Position numbers and translations under genes: made by a program
Notes under the pieces: generated by a model
Seen by the model: only the letters and a program-made list of their open reading frames with translations
Databases searched by the model: none
What the model was told of the DNA's origin: nothing
Part shown: piece after piece, positions 6,918 to 15,895 of the stretch
Position numbering within the stretch: the first letter of the stretch is position 1
Layout of the letters: each line of letters starts with the position of its first letter
DNA from: JAPLDP01 sp964628285
GTDB taxonomy: Bacteria; Bacteroidota; Bacteroidia; Bacteroidales; JAGONC01
Direction: 5' to 3'
DNA length: 39,505 nt
Assembly: GCA_964628285.1 (NCBI GenBank)
Contig: CAZVNP010000027.1
Span: 1 to 39,505 of the forward strand

Positions 6918-7040
6918 ACGGGTATGTACCCCAGGGCAAGTTGAGCCTGCGAAATGCCGCTTCAGCAGTACCCTGGACCCAATTTCCGCCTCAAAGGGCG
7001 GTGTATTATACCCTCCGCCTCCAGCGGGATTGTTCAACTT
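6918..7040 (-). promoter_or_regulatory. Structured GC-rich leader upstream of metG
   Basis: Several helices can be drawn in the metG leader: AAGTTGA (6938-6944) with TCAACTT (7034-7040); CCAGGG (6931-6936) with CCCTGG (6971-6976); CCGCC (6986-6990) with GGCGG (6997-7001); and a small GGTATGTACC hairpin (6921-6930). The first two cannot form together without a pseudoknot, so alternative folds are possible. It matches no riboswitch class I recognise, and could instead be a REP-like intergenic element. Confidence 0.4.
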
Positions 7041-7115
7041 ACAAATTTTAATTCATTACGTTCTTAAAATTTGAGTTTCACAAATAAATTAGTCAGGTGT
7101 ATCCTTAACAGGCGG

Positions 7116-7123
7116 CAAAGATA
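7116..7123 (-). promoter_or_regulatory. metG: Possible -7 box for metG
   Basis: On the minus strand the sequence is TATCTTTG, an exact match to the Bacteroidota -7 pattern TAnnTTTG. No TTG was found at the ideal upstream spacing. Transcription from here would give a leader of about 210 bases containing the structured block at 6918-7040. Confidence 0.35.
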
Positions 7124-7224
7124 AGAATTAATGGGTACAAATTGTTAACAACTTGCGGCGAGGTGTTTTCAGTCCGTTACGATCCTATCATTTGTTTTGT
7201 TTCCTTTGTGTGAAAGAATTAAGG

Positions 7225-8136
7225 ATGAAAACACCGGATTATTTAACCGGGGGTGACAGGGTGGCCGTTGTCGCCCCGGCACGGTCAGTCACGGTAAGAC
7301 AGGTCGAGACTTTTATCCGTATTCTCACGGATTGGGATCTGGAAGTCATCACCGGCCCTCATCTGTATAGTATGTACCATCAATTTGCTGGTACCGATGA
7401 CGAAAGGGCTTCCGATGTTCAGATGATGCTGGATGATCCTTCCGTAAAAGCCATTTTCTGTGCGCGCGGCGGCTATGGCACCGTCCGTATCATCGACCGG
7501 CTTGACTTTACCACTTTTGCCTTGCAGCCTAAATGGATTGCCGGCTTCAGCGACGTGACGGTCTTTCACTCGCACATCCATCGCCACTTTGGTATTGAAA
7601 CACTGCATGCCACCATGCCTTACAGTCTGACACAGGGCGACATCGACCCTGCATCGCTCGAATCGCTGAGAAAAGCGTTGTTCGGATCAGAACTCGAATA
7701 TGAGGTAACCGCTCATACTCTTAACCGTCAGGGTCATGGTGAGGGCATTATAACCGGCGGCAACCTGTCGATGCTGTATAGTTTGTCGGGGACGCCTTCG
7801 GATATTGACACCCGGGGAAAGATATTGGTCATAGAGGATGTCGACGAATATCTGTACCACATCGACCGGATGATGCTGAACCTGAAGCGGTCGGGCAAGC
7901 TTGACCAACTGTCAGGCCTGGTGGTGGGCGGTATGACCGACATGAAGGACAACGAGGTGCCCTTCGGCAAAGAGGCTTATGATATCATCGCAGAAACAGT
8001 GTCAGGGTACGGCTATCCTGTGTGCTTCGACTTTCCCTGCGGCCATCAGGATAAAAACCTTGCCCTCATCCTTGGCCGGAAGGTGACGATGGACGTAGGT
8101 GAAAAAGTGCATCTGCTCTTCCACTCAGGTGAGTGA
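7225..8136 (+). CDS. LD-carboxypeptidase (peptidase S66 family)
   Basis: A 303-residue protein related to LdcA/MccF, which removes the terminal D-alanine from murein tetrapeptides in peptidoglycan recycling, or cleaves related amide bonds. The ATG at 7225 is chosen because MKTPDYLTGGDRVAVVAPA is the normal family start; an upstream TTG at 7153 adds unrelated residues. Visible motifs are ARGGYGTVRIID at about 80-91, GFSDVTVFH with the nucleophile Ser109, GGNLSMLYSLSGTP, the glutamate region IEDVDEYLYHIDRM, and the histidine in FPCGHQDKN. There is no signal peptide, so it acts in the cytoplasm. It is divergent from metG. The YraN gene follows after 116 bp with no clear terminator. Confidence 0.9.
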   Translation: MKTPDYLTGGDRVAVVAPARSVTVRQVETFIRILTDWDLEVITGPHLYSMYHQFAGTDDERASDVQMMLDDPSVKAIFCARGGYGTVRIIDRLDFTTFALQPKWIAGFSDVTVFHSHIHRHFGIETLHATMPYSLTQGDIDPASLESLRKALFGSELEYEVTAHTLNRQGHGEGIITGGNLSMLYSLSGTPSDIDTRGKILVIEDVDEYLYHIDRMMLNLKRSGKLDQLSGLVVGGMTDMKDNEVPFGKEAYDIIAETVSGYGYPVCFDFPCGHQDKNLALILGRKVTMDVGEKVHLLFHSGE

Positions 8137-8252
8137 CAGGATTGAATCGTATGCCATCTCTGAATTTTTTTACATTAACATCCCGGTAAGGGTCACATTT
8201 CTCTCTTTTTCTGATTCATTATGAAAGAAGTTGTATTTTCAATACGGAAAAC

Positions 8253-8615
8253 ATGTCTGACATTCATGAACTCGGAAAACAGGGTGAGCAGATTGCCCTT
8301 AACCATTTACGCAGGAAGGGGTATAAGATCCTGGAACAAAACTGGCGTCTGGGTAAGAATGAGATTGATATCATTGCCAGGGACGGCGATTACCTTGTGG
8401 TGGTGGAGGTGAAGACGCGCAGCTCAACCACCTGTGGTGAGCCCGAGACCTTTGTCACACGCCAGAAGCAGAGGATACTGATCCGGGCGGCCAATGCTTA
8501 TATCCGGTGGAAAAGGATCACCTCCGAGACCAGGTTCGATATCATAGCCATCACGGTGACAGCACAGGGTATGGAGGTCAATCACATTATCGATGCCTTT
8601 TACCCCACCCTGTAA
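8253..8615 (+). CDS. YraN/UPF0102 family endonuclease-fold protein
   Basis: A 120-residue protein with the full UPF0102 pattern: HELGKQGEQIALNHLRRKGY, ILEQNWR, then the PD-(D/E)XK-like core NEIDIIARDGDYLVVVEVKT with Glu, Asp and EVK, and FDIIAI near the end. YraN proteins are predicted Holliday-junction-resolvase-like nucleases, but their biological role is unsettled. The length is normal. The start ATG at 8253 gives the standard N-terminus; an overlapping plus-strand frame starting at 8221 is a shadow. Its 3' end contains the probable promoter of the downstream pseudouridine synthase gene. Confidence 0.9.
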   Translation: MSDIHELGKQGEQIALNHLRRKGYKILEQNWRLGKNEIDIIARDGDYLVVVEVKTRSSTTCGEPETFVTRQKQRILIRAANAYIRWKRITSETRFDIIAITVTAQGMEVNHIIDAFYPTL

Positions 8616-8621
8616 ATTTCT

Positions 8622-8629
8622 TACCTTTG
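8622..8629 (+). promoter_or_regulatory. Possible -7 box for the pseudouridine synthase gene
   Basis: TACCTTTG fits TAnnTTTG and lies 18 bases before the ATG at 8647, just past the yraN stop. A T-rich segment near 8598-8600 could serve as a weak -33 element. Confidence 0.35.
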
Positions 8630-8646
8630 ACGGTCAATTGTTCCCG

Positions 8647-9441
8647 ATGCCGAACAAACCGTTAAAAAGGAAAGCGCCAACAAGATATTCCAGGGGTTCC
8701 GGGACGGAAAAGCCTGAAAGCGGCCTGATCCGGTTGAATAAATTCATTGCCAATGCCGGTATCTGTTCACGGCGTGAAGCCGATCAGCTCATCGTGGCCG
8801 GCGCCATAAAGGTCAACGGTAAGACCGTCAGGGAGCTGGGGACGAAAATATCACCTGACGATAAGGTTCAGTATGGTGAGATGACCATCGGCCGTGAACG
8901 GCCCGTTTATGTTCTTCTTAACAAACCCAAGGGCTTCATCACCACCACCGATGATCCATTTAACCGGAAGACCGTCATGGAACTTGTTAAGAATGCCTGC
9001 AGGGAGAGGATTTACCCGGTAGGCAGGCTCGACCGCAACACGACAGGTTTGTTGTTGTTCACCAACGACGGTGAGGTGGCCAAGAAACTGACCCATCCCA
9101 GTCATCGGATCGAGAAGTTATACCATGTTTATCTTGACAAAGCACTGAAAAAAAGTGACATGATCCGGATGACTGAAGGTCTTGAGCTGGACGACGGCTT
9201 CATACGTGCCGATGAGGTCTCGTGGGTTGAAGGCGCCGGCGATAAGAAACAAGTCGGCATCAGGATCCATTCGGGTAAAAACCACATCGTCAGGCGCATC
9301 TTTGAGCATCTGGGCTACAAGATCCTCCGGCTCGACCGTGTCGTTTTTGCGGGCCTGACGAAGAAAGACCTGCCCCGCGGCAGGTGGAGGTTCCTGACAC
9401 AGGAAGAGGTCAACAGGTTAAAAATGCTTGGGAAAAGATAG
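8647..9441 (+). CDS. RsuA/RluB-family 16S/23S rRNA pseudouridine synthase
   Basis: A 264-residue enzyme that converts a specific uridine in rRNA to pseudouridine. The ATG at 8647 is chosen over 8593, which lies inside yraN and adds 18 odd residues. After a basic N-terminal tail (residues 1-25), an S4 RNA-binding domain spans about 27-75 (IRLNKFIANAGICSRREADQ ... GAIKVNG). The catalytic domain follows with VYVLLNKPKGFITT and the signature GRLDRNTTGLLLFTNDGE, whose catalytic aspartate is Asp129. The late motif NHIVRRIFEHLGY is also standard. Whether it modifies 23S (RluB-like) or 16S (RsuA-like) rRNA cannot be decided from the sequence. The gene is convergent with udk, 44 bp apart. Confidence 0.9.
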   Translation: MPNKPLKRKAPTRYSRGSGTEKPESGLIRLNKFIANAGICSRREADQLIVAGAIKVNGKTVRELGTKISPDDKVQYGEMTIGRERPVYVLLNKPKGFITTTDDPFNRKTVMELVKNACRERIYPVGRLDRNTTGLLLFTNDGEVAKKLTHPSHRIEKLYHVYLDKALKKSDMIRMTEGLELDDGFIRADEVSWVEGAGDKKQVGIRIHSGKNHIVRRIFEHLGYKILRLDRVVFAGLTKKDLPRGRWRFLTQEEVNRLKMLGKR

Positions 9442-9485
9442 TGCCATCTGTCTTTCAAACCCCATGACTTTCATCATCCCTTTGG

Positions 9486-10106
9486 CTACAATTGACTGAT
9501 ACTAAGTTTCATCCTGATGCTGGAGGCAAGTACATCGATGGCCACCTGGTTTTTACCTCCCTGGGGTACGATGATATCGGCATAGCGTTTCGACGGTTCA
9601 ATAAACTGGAGATGCATCGGTTTAACGTAGTTTTCATAATGTTGCAGGACATCGAGGTAAGAACGTCCGCGTTCCTGTATGTCACGTCTGATGATGCGCA
9701 TCATGCGGTCGTCGGCGTCGGCATCGACATACACTTTGATATCCAGTCTTTTACGCAGCCGGGGGTTGGTTAGTATAAGGATGCCTTCAACAATGATGAC
9801 CCGGCGTGGCACCACGGTGATGGTTTCCCTGGCGCGTGTGCAGGTGAGATAGGAATAAACGGGCATCTGAACCGTTTGACCCTGGCGGAGCCGGTCAAGG
9901 TGCCGGATGAGAAGGTTGAACTCAATGGAGGAGGGATCGTCAAAGTTGATCTTTTTCCTTTCTTCCGGAGGGAGGTGGCTGCTGTCCTTATAATAGGCAT
10001 CCTGCGGTAAGATGGTCACTATCGATTCGGGTAAGAGGGCGGTAATGCTGTTTACCACCGTTGATTTTCCCGATCCCGATCCGCCGGCGATACCGATGAT
10101 AAGCAT
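9486..10106 (-). CDS. udk: Uridine kinase
   Basis: A 206-residue nucleoside kinase of the pyrimidine salvage pathway, phosphorylating uridine (and cytidine) with ATP or GTP. The P-loop GGSGSGKST is at residues 8-16. Other family marks are LPQDAYYKD, INFDDPSSIEFNLLIRHL, VEGILIL, and the lid region DRMMRIIRRDIQERGRS. The region PSKRYADIIVPQGG near the C-terminus is also typical. The start is the ATG at 10104-10106, which gives the standard N-terminus right before the P-loop. It follows mce by 27 bp on the same strand, so the two are probably cotranscribed, although they belong to different pathways. Confidence 0.95.
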   Translation of the reverse strand: MLIIGIAGGSGSGKSTVVNSITALLPESIVTILPQDAYYKDSSHLPPEERKKINFDDPSSIEFNLLIRHLDRLRQGQTVQMPVYSYLTCTRARETITVVPRRVIIVEGILILTNPRLRKRLDIKVYVDADADDRMMRIIRRDIQERGRSYLDVLQHYENYVKPMHLQFIEPSKRYADIIVPQGGKNQVAIDVLASSIRMKLSISQL

Positions 10107-10133
10107 GGTGTTGTATGGTTCGTTTTGTGAATA

Positions 10134-10547
10134 CTATGTGATATCTTTAACTCCGCACAGTTCGATCAGCACGCCGTGTGTCGACGAAGGGTGCAGGAAT
10201 CCGATGTCGAGGCCTTCGGCGCCACGGCGCGACGTTGTGTCGATAAGCCGGAATCCCCGGCTTTCCATCTCTTTCAGGCCGTCATCTACATCGGCGACCT
10301 TGAAGGCCACGTGGTGGATCCCTTCGCCCCGCCTGAGGATGAATTTCGACACGGGGCTGTCGGGCGCCGTGCCCTCGAGCAACTCGATCTTGGTCTGCCC
10401 AATCCTGAAAAAGGCCGTCCTGACCTTTTGATCGGCAACTTCCTCCATGGCGTAACAGGATACACCCAGGAGTTTCTCGTACAAAGGGACAGCCTCGTCA
10501 AGGCTGGTCACCGCAATGGCTATATGTTCTATGTGTGAAATATTCAT
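10134..10547 (-). CDS. mce: Methylmalonyl-CoA epimerase
   Basis: A 137-residue vicinal-oxygen-chelate enzyme that interconverts (2R)- and (2S)-methylmalonyl-CoA in the propionate/succinate pathway used by many Bacteroidota. The ATG at 10545-10547 gives MNISHIEHIAIAV, the family start; an upstream frame extension to 10586 adds 13 residues and is not used. Probable metal ligands are His8 (EHIAIAV), a Glu in KIELLEG, His in GIHHVAFKV and Glu in LIELC. GFLHPSSTHGVLIEL is the family C-terminal signature. It heads a two-gene unit with udk. The mutase genes are not in this window. Confidence 0.93.
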   Translation of the reverse strand: MNISHIEHIAIAVTSLDEAVPLYEKLLGVSCYAMEEVADQKVRTAFFRIGQTKIELLEGTAPDSPVSKFILRRGEGIHHVAFKVADVDDGLKEMESRGFRLIDTTSRRGAEGLDIGFLHPSSTHGVLIELCGVKDIT

Positions 10548-10583
10548 AACCGTGTATGGATCAGATAATAGTGACGGAAAGGA

Positions 10584-10591
10584 CAAATATA
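10584..10591 (-). promoter_or_regulatory. Possible -7 box for mce-udk
   Basis: Minus-strand TATATTTG matches TAnnTTTG and lies 36 bases upstream of the mce ATG. The upstream region is A/T-rich, with no clear -33 element at normal spacing. Confidence 0.35.
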
Positions 10592-10659
10592 TATCTTTTT
10601 AGAAAAAGAAAAATAGCATTTTATTCAAAGTGCCGGATCATCATTATGAATGAAGGCTG

Positions 10660-12489
10660 TCACTTCATATGTTCTTCGAGGAATTTCTCCATTCGCTCGT
10701 AAAAATCAAACCTGTTCTCTTCATTATGAAAGCCGTGGCCTTCGTTTTCCTTAACCATGTATTCCACTTCAACGCCTCTTTCGCGCATGGCAGCGACCAT
10801 CTGGTCCGATTCAATTTTTTTGACCCTGGGGTCGTTGGCACCCTGGGCGATGAACAGCGGGGCTTTGATGTTACGGGCATGAAATACGGGTGATGTTTCG
10901 GTGAGACTTTCTTTATCCTTTTCAGGATCGCCGATCATTTCGTACATCATTTGGCGGTACGGTTCCCAGTAAGGGGGGATATTTTCGAGGATGGTGAATA
11001 TGTTGGACACACCCACATAGTCAATGCCGCAGCGATAGAGATCGGGTGTGAAGGTCAGGCCGGCGATGGTGGCATAACCCCCATAGCTGCCGCCATAGAT
11101 GGCGATTCGGTCTTTGTCGGCAATGCCTTTTGCGATGAGCCACCTGACGCCATCGGTGACATCATCCTGCATCCTCCGGCCCCACTGCTTGAATCCTGCC
11201 TCCCAGAAATCCCTGCCATAACCTGTGGAGCCCCTGAAGTTGACCTGCAGCACGGCATAACCCCTGTTGGCCAGGAACTGCACTTCGGGATCGAACGACC
11301 AGACATCCCTGGCACTGGGACCACCGTGCGGGTTGACGACGACGGGAAGGTGGCGTGCCGTCCGCAACGTCAGCCTGTCGGGGAGGGTGAGATAGCCATG
11401 GATGGTAAATCCGTCACGCGAGGTGTATTTGATGGGGTACATCTCAGCCATATCCTTTTCCCTGAGCCAGGGTGCCACCTTATGGATGAATGTCAGCGCA
11501 TCGCGTTTTTTGTCGTACATGTAATAGGTCACCCTCGCCCTGTCACTGTGGGTGCCGACGATGAATATGTCTTCCTCTTTATCGACGTCGAAGATACCTA
11601 TTTCATATTTATCATTTCCAATGGCTTTCTCGAGTTTGAAAATAAGATCCCTGAAATCGTCGTCAAAATAGTACCTTTCGGTCTTCCATGAGATATAATA
11701 AGCGGCCTGCAGGATCTTGTTTTTTTTCGAATAACTGGCTCTTTCCACATCATACTGAGGGTTTTCATAAAGCACTCTCAGTTCTTTTCCGTTGTTCAGA
11801 TCAAACTCAACGAGCGCCGTTTTGTCACGCCCCAGGTTGGAGACAGCATACACATTGCGGTTGTCGAAAGTAAAAAGCAGGGGGTCGAGGGTTTCTTTAA
11901 AATCGGTGGTCAGGACAATGGTGAAGTCATCTTTTTCGGATTTGCGGTACAACAGACTTTGGTTGACGCCATCGGAGGTCACGGCCACACGGAGCCTGCC
12001 GTCATGGTCGGTCATCCATCCGGTGATGGTTCCGGGATTTTCGGCGATCATGGTGAGCTCACCCGTGACGATATTCAGCCGGTAGGCGTCAAAGATGCGG
12101 GCATCGCGTTTGTTCATCCCAATGATGACCTCGTCAGGGATATCTTCCAGCTCGTCGATGATCGTTGTTTTCACACCATCGAAATCGGTGAGGCATTTCA
12201 GGTTGCTGCCATCGATATTGACGCCGTACAACCTGAAGTTTTCATCGCCTCCATTGTCTTTCAGGTAGAGGATACGTTCATCGTTGGCCCAGAGGTATCC
12301 CCCGATGTCCCTGTCGGTCTCAAATGTCAGCTGTTTGGCTTGTTCCTGGCCGGTGTCATGGACAAAGATGTTCATTCTCCTGTTATAAGGGGCCATAAAG
12401 GAGAGATGATGACCGTCAGGTGATATCTGGAAGGATGTTTTTTCCGGTTTCCTGAAAAAATCCCTCAAAGGTATCAGTGGTGTTTTCAT
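10660..12489 (-). CDS. S9 family prolyl oligopeptidase-like serine peptidase
   Basis: A 609-residue protein with two regions: an N-terminal beta-propeller with TolB/WD-like strands (about 20-330) and a C-terminal alpha/beta-hydrolase domain. The oxyanion region NPHGGPSARD is near 386. The nucleophile is Ser468 in GGSYGGYA, the acid is Asp553 in GANDPRV, and the base is His585 in ENEGHGFH. There is no signal peptide, so it is probably cytoplasmic, unlike the secreted DPP-IV forms. Its ATG lies 7 bp after the RND pump stop on the same strand, so it is probably the last gene of the efflux operon. Its substrate is unknown; acyl-aminoacyl or oligopeptide cleavage is the family norm. Confidence 0.92.
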   Translation of the reverse strand: MKTPLIPLRDFFRKPEKTSFQISPDGHHLSFMAPYNRRMNIFVHDTGQEQAKQLTFETDRDIGGYLWANDERILYLKDNGGDENFRLYGVNIDGSNLKCLTDFDGVKTTIIDELEDIPDEVIIGMNKRDARIFDAYRLNIVTGELTMIAENPGTITGWMTDHDGRLRVAVTSDGVNQSLLYRKSEKDDFTIVLTTDFKETLDPLLFTFDNRNVYAVSNLGRDKTALVEFDLNNGKELRVLYENPQYDVERASYSKKNKILQAAYYISWKTERYYFDDDFRDLIFKLEKAIGNDKYEIGIFDVDKEEDIFIVGTHSDRARVTYYMYDKKRDALTFIHKVAPWLREKDMAEMYPIKYTSRDGFTIHGYLTLPDRLTLRTARHLPVVVNPHGGPSARDVWSFDPEVQFLANRGYAVLQVNFRGSTGYGRDFWEAGFKQWGRRMQDDVTDGVRWLIAKGIADKDRIAIYGGSYGGYATIAGLTFTPDLYRCGIDYVGVSNIFTILENIPPYWEPYRQMMYEMIGDPEKDKESLTETSPVFHARNIKAPLFIAQGANDPRVKKIESDQMVAAMRERGVEVEYMVKENEGHGFHNEENRFDFYERMEKFLEEHMK

Positions 12490-12496
12490 CGGACGA

Positions 12497-15400
12497 TTAT
12501 TTCACGGTTTTTCTCACCCTGACAAAGACATTGTACAGGCATGGCACCACGATCAGGGTGAGGAAAGTGGCAAACGACACGCCAAAGATAATGGTCCACG
12601 CCAGCGGTTTCCAGAATGTCGCGCTGGGACCGCCGAAGAAGATCTCCGGATTGCGGTGGGCGAAAAACTGAACGAAATTAAAATTCAGTCCCGCTGCCAG
12701 TGGTAGCAGGGCCAGAACGGCAGCGCTGGCCGTCAGCAGTACAGGGGTGATCCTGATAGCACCGGCCTGGATAATGGCTTCCTTCTTCTCAACGCCCCTG
12801 GAGATCAGCACATTGGTGAAATCGATCAGCAGGATACCGTTTTTAATGACGATACCTCCGACGGCGATGATACCCATGCCGGTCATAATGATGGAAAAGT
12901 CAAGACCAAAAATAACCGTACCGAGCAAGACGCCGATCATGCTGAACAGAATCTGCATCACGATGATGATCGGTTGCACGATGGAGTTGAACTGTGTGAC
13001 CATGACGATCAGTATCAGTCCGACAGCCAGCAGGAAGGCAAACGACAGAAAGTGCGCATTCTCCTGCTGTTCCTGTTGCTCACCGGTGAATTTAAGATTA
13101 TATCCGTCGGGCATCTTAAAACTGACGAGTGATTTCTTCAGACTGGATACAATGTCATTGGCATTGTAACCGGTGAGGACGTTTGAGCTCAGGGTGATGA
13201 CCCTTTTGTAATTTTTCCTGAGTATGCCGCCCAGTGTGGAGGAGTAGTCAGCCTTGACCACGGAGGAGAGCGGGACCATTTTGGGCTGGCCATGGCCGCC
13301 GCCATTGCCGCCACCTTGCATCGGCATGGTCATGTTCAGCAATGTCTCCAGATTTTCGCGGTAAGGTTTCTCCAATCTGAGGCGGATGTTATATTCATCT
13401 TCCCCCAGCCTTATTTTGGAGATCTCCTTGCCATAGAGGGCCGTTCTCAGCGTAGCTCCGATGGATGCCGTGCTGAGCCCCAGCTTGCTGGCTTTCTGCC
13501 GGTCAATGGTCAATACGAGTTCCGGATTATTGGCTTCTATGTCCATTTTCAAGTCCTCTATTCCGGGCATATTGAGAGAGTCGATATAGTGTTTGAGTTC
13601 GTCGGCAAGCGGTATCAGCTTGTCAAAATCATTACCGCTGACTTCAATGTTGATGGGTTTCCCGGCGGGAGGACCCATGATCTGCTGTGCCACCGTGATC
13701 TCCGTACCCGGTATGTCCTTGAGGTTATCGCGGAGAAGATCCATGTATACGGCGGTGTGAGGTTTCTTCCTTTTCTTGTATTCAATAAATCCGATGGTGA
13801 TCTTACCCAGCCGTTCCTGTGTCGACCGTTCGAAAATGCTTTCACCGGCATTCATGGCCACATTGGAGACGACCGATTCAACATCGTGATTATTATTACC
13901 GAGTACCTGGAAGACCCGTTTTTCGGCCAGCATGGTCACCGAATCGGTCACATCGATATCGGTTCCGGCCGGCATTTTAATATAAACATAGATATCGTCC
14001 GGATCGGCAACCGGAAAGAACACCACCTTGGGGGGTTTTAATCCCATGAGGGAAAAAGTGAATAACATCAGGAAGATGACACCGCCTATCACGGCAAAGG
14101 GGCGCTTGCCCTTCAGGAAGAAGGCCAGTTGCCGCTTATACAGCGCCAGGAATTTGGGATAGATCTTTTTCTGGAAGATACGGATCATGGGGATGACGAT
14201 GTACTTGGTCAGGAGATACATGATCAGGATAAAGACCAGTACATTTCCCATGAATTCCACCTTGAGGGTAAAGAAAAGTGCCGCTGCGACAAGGAGGATC
14301 AGGGCGACCAATAATATCTCTTTATTTCGTAATTTTTTACCCGGTGTCACATTCTCTCTGTACTTCATGAAGGAAGCGGCGAATACGGGGTTGATGAAGA
14401 AGGCCGACACCAGCGATGCCGCCAGGCTGATGATGATGGTGATGGGTATGAACAGCATGAACCTGCCTGCCACGCCGGGCCAGAAAGCCAGGGGCAGAAA
14501 GGGGGCTATGGTGGTGAGCGTGCCCGTGAAGACCGGACCGGCCACCTCCGCCGTGGCCAGCTTGGCAGCAGGCCCTATGGGGAGATTGGGCGTGTGCATG
14601 AAATGACGGTAAGTGTTCTCCACAACGACGATGGAGTCGTCGACGACCAGCCCCAGCACCAGGATGAAAGCCACGAAGACAACCATGTTCATGGTGAAGC
14701 CCACCAGCGGGATCATGATGAATGCCATCAGCATGGATAGGGGAATGGAGGTCGCCACAAACAATGCATTGTCGACACCCATGAAAAACATCAGCACCAG
14801 CACCACGACCATGAAGCCGAGGATCATCGTATTGAAAAGTTCATTCAGGTAATCCTTGGTCATTTTGCTCTGGTCACCGGTGGTCTTGATGATCAGGTTG
14901 GGAGGAGCTGTCTTTTGAAAGTCGGTCAGGATGACTTTGATCTTGTCGATGGCATTGATCAGGTTCTGACCGCTTTTTTTAATGACATTCAGGGTGATAA
15001 CGTTCTGTCCGTTGAGGCGTGAGTAACTGGTACGGTCGGCGAAGCCGTCCTGCACGTCGGCAATATCTTTGACATAGATGCCGTCTTTTATCAGGATGTT
15101 TTTTATGTCATCAGCATTCTTAAACTCACCCACGATGCGGAGGGTCCTTTTCATACCCGACATGCCGATCTGACCGCTGGAGATGGTCATGTTTTCGTAG
15201 GTCACCTTGCGGTCGATATCATCAAAAGTGATATTGGCTGCCTGCATCTTATACATGTCAATATTGATCTGGAATTCGCGTTCCAGAGCCCCGACGATGT
15301 CGACGCGCGTAATTTCCTCCAGCCCCTCGATCTTATCCTTGAGTTCATCGGCATATTTTTTCAGTTGCACCAGGCCGATATCGCCTGAAAGATTGATATA

Positions 15401-15835
15401 CAGGACAGGTATTTCGGACAGGTCGATGCGAGTCACTTGAGGGTCTTCGGTCAGATCACCGGGCAGCTCTTTTTTGGAGCGGTCCACGGCGTCCCTTACA
15501 TCCTGCTGCGCCGTCCTGTCGTCGACATTGGTTTCGAACTCGATGAATATGAGTGAGTAATCCTGTAATGAGTTGCTGTAGATATTTTTAATGCCCTTGA
15601 CGGTTTTCAGTTCATTCTCGATATGCCTTGTCACGAGGTTTTCCATGTCGGCGGGCGAGGTTCCGGGATAGATGGTGGTGATGGAGAAATAGGGGAAGAC
15701 GATTTCAGGGAAGGCTTCCTTAGGGGTGGTCCGGTAAGAATAAATACCGAAAACGACCAGGATGGCGATGAAAAAATAAACGGTGAAACGGTTGTCGATG
15801 GCAAATTCAGTCGGTCGGAATCGTCTGGTTTTCAT
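12497..15835 (-). CDS. RND efflux pump inner-membrane transporter (AcrB/HAE1-like)
   Basis: A 1112-residue inner-membrane proton-driven exporter, the pump component of a tripartite system. It shows the RND layout: a first helix after FAIDNRFTVYFFIAI, a periplasmic porter region (PGTSPADMENLVTRHIENEL), and helices 2-6 with the proton-relay pair in LGLVVDDSIVVVENTY. A second half repeats the plan, starting near GKRPFAVIGGVIF. Between the halves is an extra hydrophobic segment (NKEILLVALILLVAAALFF and VLVFILIMYLLTKYI) that is longer than in AcrB. The C-terminal helices contain GGIVIKNGILLIDFTN and SFATFLTLIVVPCLYNVF. The adaptor lies 60 bp upstream and the S9 peptidase 7 bp downstream. The substrate cannot be predicted. 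Confidence 0.95.
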   Translation of the reverse strand: MKTRRFRPTEFAIDNRFTVYFFIAILVVFGIYSYRTTPKEAFPEIVFPYFSITTIYPGTSPADMENLVTRHIENELKTVKGIKNIYSNSLQDYSLIFIEFETNVDDRTAQQDVRDAVDRSKKELPGDLTEDPQVTRIDLSEIPVLYINLSGDIGLVQLKKYADELKDKIEGLEEITRVDIVGALEREFQINIDMYKMQAANITFDDIDRKVTYENMTISSGQIGMSGMKRTLRIVGEFKNADDIKNILIKDGIYVKDIADVQDGFADRTSYSRLNGQNVITLNVIKKSGQNLINAIDKIKVILTDFQKTAPPNLIIKTTGDQSKMTKDYLNELFNTMILGFMVVVLVLMFFMGVDNALFVATSIPLSMLMAFIMIPLVGFTMNMVVFVAFILVLGLVVDDSIVVVENTYRHFMHTPNLPIGPAAKLATAEVAGPVFTGTLTTIAPFLPLAFWPGVAGRFMLFIPITIIISLAASLVSAFFINPVFAASFMKYRENVTPGKKLRNKEILLVALILLVAAALFFTLKVEFMGNVLVFILIMYLLTKYIVIPMIRIFQKKIYPKFLALYKRQLAFFLKGKRPFAVIGGVIFLMLFTFSLMGLKPPKVVFFPVADPDDIYVYIKMPAGTDIDVTDSVTMLAEKRVFQVLGNNNHDVESVVSNVAMNAGESIFERSTQERLGKITIGFIEYKKRKKPHTAVYMDLLRDNLKDIPGTEITVAQQIMGPPAGKPINIEVSGNDFDKLIPLADELKHYIDSLNMPGIEDLKMDIEANNPELVLTIDRQKASKLGLSTASIGATLRTALYGKEISKIRLGEDEYNIRLRLEKPYRENLETLLNMTMPMQGGGNGGGHGQPKMVPLSSVVKADYSSTLGGILRKNYKRVITLSSNVLTGYNANDIVSSLKKSLVSFKMPDGYNLKFTGEQQEQQENAHFLSFAFLLAVGLILIVMVTQFNSIVQPIIIVMQILFSMIGVLLGTVIFGLDFSIIMTGMGIIAVGGIVIKNGILLIDFTNVLISRGVEKKEAIIQAGAIRITPVLLTASAAVLALLPLAAGLNFNFVQFFAHRNPEIFFGGPSATFWKPLAWTIIFGVSFATFLTLIVVPCLYNVFVRVRKTVK

Positions 15836-15895
15836 GCGTGCTGATTTTCGGAATATGTTGAATGTAAATGATTAACCCCGTGTTTTTCCGTCTGC

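Noticed and set aside
10951..11691. A 246-residue plus-strand frame opposite the S9 peptidase gene
   Set aside because: Shadow frame; the catalytic triad and full length are on the minus strand.
13292..14041. A 249-residue plus-strand frame opposite the RND pump gene
   Set aside because: Shadow of the pump coding sequence; no start signal and no motif.
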